DNA of 64,000 bases. It comes from Enterobacterales bacterium CwR94. Its GTDB lineage: Bacteria > Pseudomonadota > Gammaproteobacteria > Enterobacterales > Enterobacteriaceae. The stretch covers positions 434,001 through 498,000 of the forward strand of contig KZ478059.1 of NCBI GenBank assembly GCA_002837195.1, in the 5' to 3' direction. The translations under genes were made by a program, and so were the position numbers. Shown here piece after piece: positions 36,681 through 46,800 of the stretch. The notes below the pieces were generated by a model. That model had not been told where the DNA came from, searched no databases, and saw only the letters and a list, made by a program, of their open reading frames with translations. Every line of letters starts with the position of its first letter. Position 1 is the first letter of the stretch.

Positions 36681-36826
36681 TTTATTCTCTCATTCCATAA
36701 GTTGTTGTTAGCTATAGGGCTATTATGTCGCTTCCGTGCTATTAAGACCGCATAAGCCGCCATCAAGAATCCTAATGGTGCGGTTAAGGTGGTTGCCTGG
36801 ATCGATTGAATAACAGAAGGCCACAT
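36677..36826 (-). CDS. 49-residue single-span membrane microprotein coupled to the lipoprotein gene
   Basis: An ATG at 36826 begins 49 codons with no internal stop, ending in TGA that overlaps the GTG of the lipoprotein gene (GTGA, 4 bp). The protein has a polar start (MWPSVIQSIQ), one hydrophobic helix (about residues 11-30, TTLTAPLGFLMAAYAVLIA) and a basic cytoplasmic-type tail RKRH. GGGTG, 7 bases upstream, could serve as the ribosome site. The exact stop-start overlap supports it as a real gene. Family unknown. Confidence 0.55.
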   Translation of the reverse strand: MWPSVIQSIQATTLTAPLGFLMAAYAVLIARKRHNSPIANNNLWNERIK

Positions 36827-37246
36827 AAAGTTTCACCCGCAATCATATATAGGATTAGGTAATTTTCAATAACAAAAAAATAATACTGTGAAATATCTTA
36901 AAGAATTCCGCTGCATTTTTAGTATTTTCTGAATAATAAGAAAGAGAATGGGTTGAGATTATTCTGGTATTCGTTTGGTGGGGAATGGCCACTGCAGCTT
37001 TAAATAAGATATTTCTTGCGAAATTTGTCGTGACGCTGTCACTTATTTAATGCCGCTAACACGTGAATAACTGGAGGTGAACGGCCAGATCCGATGAAAA
37101 AAACACTGAGAAAGGGCGGTGCAAGGGCTATTTCACTTATCAGGCATTACTAAAACAAAAAACATCGTTGTCGGTCATCGAACGGGCGGGTAGCGTGAAG
37201 GGGAACAATAAAAACAATCGAAATACCCTCGCACCAGCGGAGAACT
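36827..37246. other. 420-bp AT-rich gap upstream of the Eis-type gene
   Basis: No convincing gene is seen. A 19-codon frame starting at 37094 (MKKTLRKGG...) has GGAGG too far upstream (about 17 nt) to be credible. The region should hold the promoter of the acetyltransferase-ABC operon. Confidence 0.45.
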
Positions 37247-38473
37247 ATGTTAACGAATCCTTTGCTTATCAGGGAAATGCACCCTGATGACTTTGACCAG
37301 GGCTTGGCATTACTGCAATCCAGTTTTCATTTTACGGCACCCTCAGAAGACCGGGCATTATTACGTGAATTCTTTCAACGTGAACAGCGCTTCGGTGTTT
37401 TTGCGGAACAAGGGTTGCAGTCACAGCTGGGTATTCTGCCTCTTGATTATGCCTATAACGATCATGCTATCCCGGCAGCCGCGATTTCACGTGTCAGTTC
37501 CTGGCCGGAATACCGCGGTCAGGGAAATATCCGCCATTTGATTACGCATGCGCTGCAAAGGTTGTCACAGCAGAATAAAGGGCTGGTATTGCTGTCACCC
37601 TTTGATATCGGTTTTTACCGCCGCTATGGCTGGGAACTGATTTCTGACTACCATGCGCTGCACTTTTCTCCCCGCGCGATCCCGCATCGTCAGTTAACGA
37701 CAGGACGCATGGTGAAGGGGGCGCCTGAACCGGCCATCGCGTTGGCCTTATTCAATGCCAGCGCGCAAGATTTTGGCGCGGCGATTGTGCGCGATGAGGC
37801 CTGGTGGCGCTATCTGGTGATACCGCGCAAATCCGGGCAAGCGGCACATTGGGTGGATGCGCAAGGCCATGTGGCAGGCTACGTATTATACGATGTGCAG
37901 GACGTTACCACCCCGTCGGCCTACCAACAGCTGCGTGGCCAGCGACAACTGGTGATCCACGAGCTGGTCTATCAACATGAACAGGCCCGCCGTCAATTAT
38001 GGGCGTTTATTGCCGGCTTCGCATCGGGGGTTGATGCTATTCACTTCACCACCTTTGCCGATGATCCGCTCTATTTTGAATTATCCGATCGATTATTCAG
38101 CGCGACGCGCCATCCGCATTTAATGGCGAGGATTGTGTGTCTGGAAACCTTTGTTGCGCATTATCCCTTTGTGGTTTCCCAACAGCCACTGCGCGTTGTC
38201 TTGCAGGTCACCGATGCTGATGTCGACGGCAATCAGGGATTATGGGCATTAGATATTCAGTCCACAGGGGCGCGTGCAACGAGAATATCTGACGACGCCG
38301 ACAACCGGCACTGTATTGCGCTGGATATTGCCAGCTTAACCACCGTATTACTGGGCTATCAACGCCCAACCCGGCTGGCAGCGATGGGCAAAATAGCGGC
38401 TGCAGAACATGACATCGCTTTACTGGAATCGGTGATTCCACAAAGCCGCAGTTATTATCCAGAATTCTTTTAA
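37247..38473 (+). CDS. Eis-type GNAT N-acetyltransferase
   Basis: A 408-aa acetyltransferase of the Eis family (Eis proteins are about 400 aa and form hexamers). Mycobacterial Eis acetylates aminoglycosides, polyamines and protein lysines at several positions. Seen: an N-terminal GNAT domain with ISRVSSWPEYRGQGNIRHLI (acetyl-CoA loop), FYRRYGWELI, a second GNAT-like middle domain, and a C-terminal sterol-carrier-like domain. The chain ends in Phe (YYPEFF); in Eis the terminal carboxylate acts as the catalytic base. It has a good GCGGAGAA site and is 10 bp from an ABC transporter gene, so it likely modifies a transported amino compound. That link is inference. Confidence 0.82.
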   Translation: MLTNPLLIREMHPDDFDQGLALLQSSFHFTAPSEDRALLREFFQREQRFGVFAEQGLQSQLGILPLDYAYNDHAIPAAAISRVSSWPEYRGQGNIRHLITHALQRLSQQNKGLVLLSPFDIGFYRRYGWELISDYHALHFSPRAIPHRQLTTGRMVKGAPEPAIALALFNASAQDFGAAIVRDEAWWRYLVIPRKSGQAAHWVDAQGHVAGYVLYDVQDVTTPSAYQQLRGQRQLVIHELVYQHEQARRQLWAFIAGFASGVDAIHFTTFADDPLYFELSDRLFSATRHPHLMARIVCLETFVAHYPFVVSQQPLRVVLQVTDADVDGNQGLWALDIQSTGARATRISDDADNRHCIALDIASLTTVLLGYQRPTRLAAMGKIAAAEHDIALLESVIPQSRSYYPEFF

Positions 38474-38483
38474 AGGTGGCGGT

Positions 38484-39245
38484 ATGTCGATTATCCGATT
38501 AGACGGCATTACAAAACACTACGTCGCGAAAGGCGAAACCTGCCAGGCGTTACATGACATTCAGCTCACCATTAAGCAGGGGACGATTCAGGGCATCATT
38601 GGCTTTAGCGGTGCAGGAAAATCCACCTTGTTGCGCACCATTAATCTGTTGGAACGTCCTGATAGCGGTAAGGTGTGGGTCAACGGCGTCGAGTTAACGG
38701 CACTGACCGCACGGGCGCTACGCCAACAGCGACAGTCGATTGGCATGATCTTTCAGCATTTTAATTTGGTGCAGAACGCCACTGTTGAGCAGAACATTGG
38801 TTTGCCGTTGGAAATCGCCGGCATTCGGGCCGCGGAACGTCGCCAGCGTATTGCCGAGGTTCTGGCAATGGTGGGCTTAGAGGCGAAGGCAAAAGCCTAT
38901 CCTGCCCAGCTCAGCGGAGGGCAGAAACAGCGGGTTGGCATCGCGCGGGCGTTGGTCACACGACCGACAATTTTACTCTGCGATGAACCGACGTCAGCAC
39001 TCGATCCCCGCACGCGCGATACGATCCTTGATTTTCTCCAGCAGCTTAACCGCACCATGAACCTGACACTGGTGTTAGTGACGCACGAAATGGCCGTGGT
39101 CAATGCGATTTGTCATCAGGTGGCGGTGATGGACCAGGGGCAGATCGTCGAACACTTTGATTTCTCTGCGCCCGCCCGTCGACCGACGTCCGATATTGGC
39201 CGCTATCTGTTTGGCCAACCGATCAGAGAGCAACGTTATGGTTGA
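38484..39245 (+). CDS. Methionine-type ABC importer ATPase lacking the C-terminal sensor domain
   Basis: ATP-binding subunit (253 aa) of the MetN class. Seen: GFSGAGKSTLLR (Walker A), IFQHFNLVQNATV (Q-loop), LSGGQKQRVGIA (signature), ILLCDEPTSALD (Walker B) and LVTHEM. MetN of E. coli is 343 aa because of a C-terminal NIL domain that binds methionine and shuts down uptake. That domain is absent here, so the transporter should lack this feedback or recognise another substrate. It overlaps the permease gene by 8 bp. Confidence 0.88.
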   Translation: MSIIRLDGITKHYVAKGETCQALHDIQLTIKQGTIQGIIGFSGAGKSTLLRTINLLERPDSGKVWVNGVELTALTARALRQQRQSIGMIFQHFNLVQNATVEQNIGLPLEIAGIRAAERRQRIAEVLAMVGLEAKAKAYPAQLSGGQKQRVGIARALVTRPTILLCDEPTSALDPRTRDTILDFLQQLNRTMNLTLVLVTHEMAVVNAICHQVAVMDQGQIVEHFDFSAPARRPTSDIGRYLFGQPIREQRYG

Positions 39246-39900
39246 ACGTTTACTGGGCTTGCTGCCTGATATCGCGACCGCCTTTTGGCAAACCTTAACC
39301 ATGCTGGGTTTCACCTTGCTGTTTGCGGTGGTGTTGGGAGGCGCGTTGGGAATCGTGCTGTATCTGATTCGTCCCGAAGGCCACGCTCCCCGTGTGGCGC
39401 TGTATCGCACGCTGGATGTGCTGGTCAACGTGGTTCGCTCATTGCCGTTTCTGATTTTAATGGTGGCGGTCATACCGTTAACGCGCCTGATTGTCGGCAC
39501 CTCCATCGGTACGGCCGCCGTGATTGTACCCCTGACGATTGCGGCGATCCCCGATTTTGCGCGCCTGGTGGAACAGAGCCTGCGCGAAGTGAGCCGTGGG
39601 GTGCTGGAGGCCGGTGAGGCAATGGGCGCCACCACGGGACAGATCGTGCGTAAAATTTTGCTGCGTGAAGCACGGGCAGGATTAGCCGGTGCGCTGACGT
39701 TACTGACCGTCAATTACATCTCATTCACCACGGTTGCCGGTTTGGTGGGCGGCGGTGGCATCGGCGATTTTGCCGTCCGTTACGGCTATTACCGCTATCA
39801 ACCCGACGTGATGATTTTCACAGTGATGCTGCTCATCCTTTGGGTGCAACTCCTGCAGGCCATCGGCCATTACTGTGTAAGACGTCTCGATAAACGATAA
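39238..39900 (+). CDS. Methionine-type ABC importer permease
   Basis: Inner-membrane permease (220 aa, MetI length is 217) with five hydrophobic segments. Seen: FWQTLTMLGFTLLFAVVLGG, NVVRSLPFLILMVAVIPL, and the coupling motif EAGEAMGATTGQIVRKILL (the EAA loop) that docks onto the ATPase. The ATG at 39238 overlaps the ATPase stop. MetI-class permeases carry methionine, other amino acids or their derivatives. Confidence 0.88.
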   Translation: MVERLLGLLPDIATAFWQTLTMLGFTLLFAVVLGGALGIVLYLIRPEGHAPRVALYRTLDVLVNVVRSLPFLILMVAVIPLTRLIVGTSIGTAAVIVPLTIAAIPDFARLVEQSLREVSRGVLEAGEAMGATTGQIVRKILLREARAGLAGALTLLTVNYISFTTVAGLVGGGGIGDFAVRYGYYRYQPDVMIFTVMLLILWVQLLQAIGHYCVRRLDKR

Positions 39901-39918
39901 TTCATTTCACCAGGAGTT

Positions 39919-40728
39919 ATGATGAAGAAGGCACTTGTTTCACTGCTGATTGGCGGTGCGCTGGCGGTCGCGTCATTGCCAGCCTTTAGCCAATCCGATG
40001 ACAAAACAATTCATTTACTGATTGAAGGGCTAAAGGTCTATGAGGATTCCGCAAAGGTGCTCGGCCAGGAGTTACAAAAAGCCGGTTACACCTTAGAAGT
40101 ACAGGCGTTCACCAACGGGGTACAGGCCTCACTGGCGGTGGAAAAAGGGGAGGCGGATGCTGGCTATCACCGCCATCAGGCCTCATTAAATGCCTTTAAC
40201 GCACAGTACGGCACACACCTGGTGGCGGCGTTTAAATGCTTCACGGATCCCGCCGGATTGTTTTCTAAAAAATACCCCTCGCTGCAGGATCTGCCTGACG
40301 GCGCAACCATCGCGGTTCACGTGGAGCCTGCCAATTACTGGCGACCCTTCTTGATCCTGCAAAAAGCGGGCTTGATCAGGCTACGCGATGGGGTGAAACC
40401 CACCGATGTGACGGAAAAAGACATTATTGATAATCCTAAACATTTAAAGTTTGTCGCGCTGGATTACGCCTTGTTGATTCCTGCCTTGCAGGATGTGGAT
40501 GCCAGCTTCTTGTATTCCACGCAGGCGGCAGAAATTGGGTTGAGCTATCAGGATGCGATTGGGTTAGAGGACCCGCAATATCAATCCCCGGATGTGATTT
40601 ATGTTCAAAACGGCCAGCAGCAGTCCGCTAAAATTCAGGCGCTGGAAAAGGCGTATCACAGCGCGGCAGTGAAACAGTCGTTACTGGACAGTTATGGCGG
40701 CAAACCGGTACTAATTCCGGCCTGGTAA
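39919..40728 (+). CDS. NlpA/MetQ-type periplasmic substrate-binding protein
   Basis: Substrate-binding component (269 aa) of the methionine-type importer. Seen: a Sec signal peptide (cleavage after about PAFS, residue 25), GLKVYEDSAKVLGQELQKAG, GEADAGYHRHQASLNAFN (the MetQ substrate block) and DYALLIPALQDVDASFL. Unlike MetQ and NlpA there is no lipobox cysteine, so it is soluble, not membrane-anchored. The ribosome site AGGAG is excellent. It completes the eis-ATPase-permease-binding-protein operon. Confidence 0.88.
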   Translation: MMKKALVSLLIGGALAVASLPAFSQSDDKTIHLLIEGLKVYEDSAKVLGQELQKAGYTLEVQAFTNGVQASLAVEKGEADAGYHRHQASLNAFNAQYGTHLVAAFKCFTDPAGLFSKKYPSLQDLPDGATIAVHVEPANYWRPFLILQKAGLIRLRDGVKPTDVTEKDIIDNPKHLKFVALDYALLIPALQDVDASFLYSTQAAEIGLSYQDAIGLEDPQYQSPDVIYVQNGQQQSAKIQALEKAYHSAAVKQSLLDSYGGKPVLIPAW

Positions 40729-40760
40729 TGCCAACGCGACACTGCACTGGCGACAGGCAC

Positions 40761-40788
40761 AAAAAAGGGGGGAACGCATGTTCCCCCC
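40761..40788 (-). terminator. Intrinsic terminator of the autotransporter gene
   Basis: Stem GGGGGGAAC (40767-40775) and GTTCCCCCC (40780-40788), loop GCAT, with six A residues at 40761-40766 giving a U6 tail to the minus-strand RNA. It may also stop the + strand ABC operon. Confidence 0.85.
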
Positions 40789-40816
40789 TGACAGTGTGAC
40801 GACAGACTAAGGTAGA

Positions 40817-43800
40817 TTAAAAGTTTACTTTCACACCCAGCAGTGCGCTGGTGTCTGAATACCCTTTATCACCCATCTGCTGGCCGATGTTGCCCCACAG
40901 GTTCACGTTTTTATTGATTTGGCCTTCTACACCCACTTTCAACTCACCTAAATTGCGCGCACCTTTCTGCGTCACCTTCACGCCATTCAGCTCGCTGCCA
41001 AACTCTTTGGTGTTGTGGATCCAGTTGGCTTCAATAAACGGCTGGAACACGCGGTCTTTACCTTCATCCAGCAGGCTGTGGCCTTTGATAAAGGCACGTG
41101 CGCCGAGACGTGCCTGCAGGTTGCCATCGCCGACACCGGTCACGCGGGTACCATTCTGCTCGCGAATTTCATCGGCTTTCACACCCATCCAGGTCAATTG
41201 CGCCTGAGGTTGAATGTAATAGCTTTCACGCGCATTTTTCTCACCGATTTTCCAGGTGTAGCCGGTTTCCACAGACGCGGTGATCCCTTTTGACTTATAG
41301 GATTCAGCCGACAAGGTGTCGCCTTTTACGGTGTTGTCAAACCAGCTGTATTGCGCCCAACTGTCAACGTATGCCCCCGATTTTTCCTCATTGTCTTGCA
41401 ACCAGGTGGCGTAAACGCCCGTGCTATAACCGTTGATGTTGCCATCCGCTTTCTGTCCTGTCAGCTGGTTACGGCTGTTGCTCTGCTGGTTAGCATAGCC
41501 TGCCATGACGCCGAGGTGATAACGGTTGGCACCGTCGGTGGTCCACTGCGCGATATCGCCACCCATTTGCATCACATAACGGTTGGCCTGAGTTTTCAAC
41601 TGACCACTGCTGTCGGTTGAACGCGTATGACCACCGATGTTACGTAACCACATGCTGGTAACTTTTTCTTCACCGGTCAGCGCATCAACGTAGTGGGTTT
41701 CACCCAAACGATCGTGCAGTCGGGTGTTAAACAGGTTATTGGCCGCTGCCATATTGGCGGCATAAGCACCGGATTCTGGGCGATAGATTTTGACAACTTC
41801 TTTGCCGCCACCATCACCTGGATCAACCACACCGCCTGCCAGGTTAGTCAGATACCAGTTTCCGTTATTACTGCCTTCACCGCGCACCAGCTTGTAATCA
41901 AAGGCGCCAGCCACGATGCGACCATCTTGCTCAAATTCGCCCTCTGATTTACCGCCGACGCGGATCACTTCAATCCCGCTCACGGTTTTCGCACCGCTGC
42001 CGCCTGCGTTGTTGACGCTGACTTTCGTCGTTCCGCTGGTATCGCCATCGACAACCAGCTTATCGGTCGCTGAGTTATCACCGCCAAGCGCAGTATTCAG
42101 CGTCAGATGGCCGTTGTTGCCTGCATAGTTGCCCGTCACGTGCAATTGATTGCCGGCTGCAGCACCGGTACGGCCAACGCCAATCTCTCCGCTATTGGCA
42201 AGATCGCCGCCCACGGTAAAGACCGTCGGGGAGGCAACCGCAGCGGCTGTCGCCACCGGGTTCAGACCACCGACTAACAGCGTGCCCTGGTTATCAACGT
42301 TACCCGCCGTGCCACCGAAGCCACCGGCCGTCGCACCCGCAGCAATATTCAGATTGCCGGAAGCCAACTCAACCGCGCTGTCAGCGGTACCCAACTGCAG
42401 ACCACCTGAGTTAACGTGGGTATCGCCAGTAAACTGCGCTGCCGCTTGACTCAGAGTGACAATGCCGCTGCCATTCTGGTTGAGTGAGCCCGTCCCCGTG
42501 ATGCTGTTGTTGAGCAACCAGTTGTCGGTACTCGCCAGCGTCAGCTCCCCTTCATTGGCAAGGGTTGCTGTTCCTAAACCAGACTGACCGGTAGTGGTCA
42601 GGGCTGCGCCGTTTTCAATGCTGAATTGTCCAGAGAAGCCGCTGTTATCGCCACGCAGAATAACATCGCTGTTCTGCGCAATCTCGGTGACACCATTGCC
42701 ACTCAGGCTATTGAGCAGATTGCCTGTCGCGTCGTTAAGTGTCAGCACGCCGAGGTTTTCAATGTTGCCGCTGCCCAGTCCCTGGGTGTTATTCAGTTCT
42801 ACGTTGGCGCTGGCTGCGATCGCGGTGTTGGCGGTGAGGGCGGCATTGCTGCCGTTAACCTGCAGCGTGCCACCGGCTACGTTGAGTGCGCCATTGCCTT
42901 GCAGATTACCGTTAACCACGCCACCATTGCTGATGCTCAGTTCACCGCCATTGATGTCAACCTGCGATCCGGCTGCGGTATTCAGTTCGCCAATTGTCTG
43001 ACTGTGACCGTTCATATCGAATCCGGTCGCCGCCGCCAGGGCTAATTCTGAGGTTTTGCCCAGCACGTTATCGTTATTCATCAGCAAGTTGCCGCTGCGA
43101 ACATCGGTTTTGCCGGTGTAGTCGTTATCCAGGTCGGAAAGGGAAACGGTTTGGCCTGCACCCGTATCAATCGCCAGGTCACCGACACCGGTCAGTTTGG
43201 CACTCATATCGGCCGCACTACCGGTTTTACCAAAGGCATTCAGCACCAGTGCATCGGCACCGCTGGTCAGCAGATCCAGCTCGGTCAGACCATAGGTGAC
43301 ATACAAACCATCGGCGTCTTTACCATTGGTCAGGTGATAGTCATAGGTGGCATTGGCGACGATATTGCCATCTTGCAACACGTTGGTACTGATGCTTGCC
43401 GTGATCAGTTTACCGGTGGTATCACGCAGTTCCAGGTTGCTGCCGGATCCGGTTACAGGCATATCACTGCTCGCCAGTTTAATGCCTTGATCGCCTTCAT
43501 CCTGTTCCAACAGGGAGACTGTCTGTGGCGGCAGAACGTGGAAATTGGTAACGGAGCCCGGATTAATTTGCACGATACCGCGACCACTGACATCCATTTG
43601 GCCTGAGGTGTGTACTGTGCCCTTGGCTTCGGTTTCCCCCGGCGTGCCAGTGTCAAAAGCCACGGTGCCGCCGTCAAACGTCAGACCACCAATACGTTGT
43701 GTGCCGGTTGCCACGGTAGTGATGCTGCCATCTCCAGCCAGCAGGGTCGCATTCGTGAGCGCCTGGGTATTCAGACCATCGAGGTCAAAGGTGCTGTCAG

Positions 43801-46800
43801 TCAGAGCCAGCGTACCGGTAAAGGCATTGGTTGCATTGTTTGCGGTGAAATCAAAGGCATTACCGCCGGTGCTGGCCGCAAGGGTACCGGCACCGCTGAT
43901 GTGACTGGCAAACTGCGTATCGGTGCTCTGCTTGAGGGTCAGAATACTGTCTGCATCGATTGCAAAACCTGTGCCTGCGGCATCGTCGCGAGCATCACCC
44001 AGCGGCAGCAAAATGTTATCCAGCGTCAGGTTGGAGCCTTTCGTCAGATTCACGTGTTCGAAGCCACTGACGGTTTTGCCGGTCAGACTCAGCGTCAACT
44101 GTGCATTGTCGAGATTTAATGTGTCGTTATTGCCGCTGCCCGCATTCAGTGAGGTAAACAGATTGCTGTCAGTGTCATCAATATCAACAAGATTGAAGGT
44201 ATCGTTGCCACTTGAGGTTGTAATATCAGTAGCAGTACTGCCTTTGTGGAGATCGACCTGGTGATCACCCGTGGCAGAGAGATTGACCTGGCCCACAATG
44301 TTCCCGCCCTGGGCGTTGGTAAAGTGAACACCCGTCGTGCCCGTCGTCACTTCCAGTGCTACCTGAGCCGCTGAATTAGCAATGATATCACCACGGTTAG
44401 TAAAGCTCTGCAGCGCACCATTGTTGACATCAATAACCGGATTCAGGGTAGATTTAGAGACCAGACGTCCGCTCTGTTCAACGGTAGACGTGCTGCCACC
44501 CACTTGCAGTGCCGGGCCGCCTGCCGCGTCGTTCACGTTGACGCTGGCTCCCGAGTTAACGGCACCGGTCACGTTGGTGACGATCCCGCTGCCATTGGCA
44601 CTGTTAACATCGATAACCAAGTTGCGCGAGTCGGACATATCGACACTGGCATTCGCCGTAGAACCGTCAGCGTTTTGCAACAGCAGGCCTGTACCTGTGC
44701 CATTAACGGCGATGGTGCCGCTGTTGGTTTTATCCATGCTGGCGGCGGTGCGCACACCTGCGCCGTTATCAACGGTGATATGGGTGTTATCCAGTTTGAT
44801 ACCGGCAATTTCTGCACGGTTTTCAATGGCGTTACCGTTGCCAACAGGCACCATTTCAATGGTCGCATCTTTGACCGTTAAGCCCACCGCGCCGCTGTCT
44901 AACAGAATACCGTGTGCACTACCGCTGGCTTTTACAACGCCATTGCCATCCAAATTCAGCTGTGCGCCGCTGCCGACTTTAATGGCGGCTTCGCCATCCG
45001 TTGCGTTGATGGTGCCGGTGTTTGTTACGGTAGAATTGGCACCCTGAATGCTAACGCCAGTGCCGTTAACTTGAATATCGCCACTGTTGTCGAGTTTGCC
45101 ACCATCAACCAGAACCCCGGTTTTGTTGCCGGCGGTGAACAGGATAGATCCTTGATGATCGAGCGTGCCGCCGTTACGCGCAATGTAGCCTGTCGCACTG
45201 GCACCTGTGGCAATGCTGTCATCAATCGTGGCATGGCTGGTCAACTTCGCATTGCCGCGATAGGCCGCATCACTACCGCCGGTGATATCCGTATAAGTGC
45301 CATCAACAATACCGGCGGTGCTGTTAGTACCGCTCAGTTTGAGCGTGGTGTCGCTGGACAAAACGCCTTGTGCATTACCCATGACTTTAATCGCCGTCGC
45401 ACCTTCGCCACTGGCCGTAATGGTCATGTTGCCGGTATTCAGTTCGCTGGCCTGGTTGTTACTGGTCACCAACAGCGAAGTGGCATTCTTGCCGCTGCTC
45501 TCTACGGTAGAAGTGCTGCCGGTGCCATCGAATTTGGCGCCGCCGTCAATACGGTATAGCGTAGAGTCTTCAGCATTAACTTCCTGATGGGTTGTCGAAC
45601 GGTCAATTAAACGAGAGCCGGCACCATAGACGTAATAACCGGTCTGATTCACACCATTAAAAACAACTTCGCCGCTGCTTTCGACTTCAACCGCGCCACC
45701 ATTACGTGCGTGCGCGCCAATAGCACCGTCGCCATTCAGTTCAAGGGTTCCTGCGTTAACCGCATGTGCACGCGCGCCATCGGCCCACAAACCGTAGTTG
45801 GCGGTTTTGGTTGCGGCATCGATGCCTTCTTCAATGGTGATTTTACCTTCGTTGCGTACCGCTGTGTCGAAGGTATCGGTGGCGGCAGAATTCGCCATCA
45901 TGGCCACCGCGTTGATGCCATCAAGGGTAATATTGCCCGTGGCAGCATTCACCACGTCTTTTGCACCGGAATAGGCCATCATACCGACGTTTTGCAGCGG
46001 AGCAGCACCGCCAGCACCGGGGGCTTTACCTTTAATCAGAATATTACCGGCATTGGTGGCTTTCGCCGCGGCGCCCTGGACCGTTACCGCATAGGCGCCC
46101 TGGGTCAGCTCACCCAGCACCATATTCCCGGCAGGTGTGCCGGCGCCCGCGTCAGCCGCTTGGTTAACAAACTCAGAAGCGTCGCGCATTTCGATCAGGC
46201 GGTTGCCCGCAGAGTTCGCCACAATGTCTGGCGTCACTTCACTGACATTACGCTGAGCATCACGACCCAGATACAGGGTACCGGTGTTGTTAACCTTGGT
46301 AGTACTACGGGCTAAAACACCAAAGGTGAAAGTAGGGTAGAGTGGGTTCCCGGTGCGCGCGATGGCCGAGACGTTAATATTGCCACTGTTATTCAAAACA
46401 GAGGCGGCGCCTAAATCAAGACCCACGTTCGAAATGTAGCTGCCACTCGGGGAGACGTTGATCACGCCACTGTTATTAATGGTCGAGCCATTGGAGGTAA
46501 TGGCGTTGTTATGACCGCTGAAAACAATACCCAGAGGATTGCCTGGTGAGGTTTCGTAGCGTGCCATCTCTTTATTGGTACCGGCGTCAATCACACCGTA
46601 GTTGTTAATGGTGGCGTTACGCGCCGTAATCACGGCAGCGCCTGCGCTGGAGGTCGCAAAAAGACCCAGTGAACCGTAGTTATTGAGTACCGGACCATTT
46701 AGCAGCCGCACCACGGAAATATCGGTATTGAGTGCCTGAATAGAGGCATTGGCGTCGATATTAATCACTGACCCCACACCCTGGCCTAAAATGTAGGCAA

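Noticed and set aside
37094-37153. 19-codon frame MKKTLRKGG... as a possible leader peptide
   Set aside because: The GGAGG upstream is too distant and there is no attenuator-like structure before the next gene.
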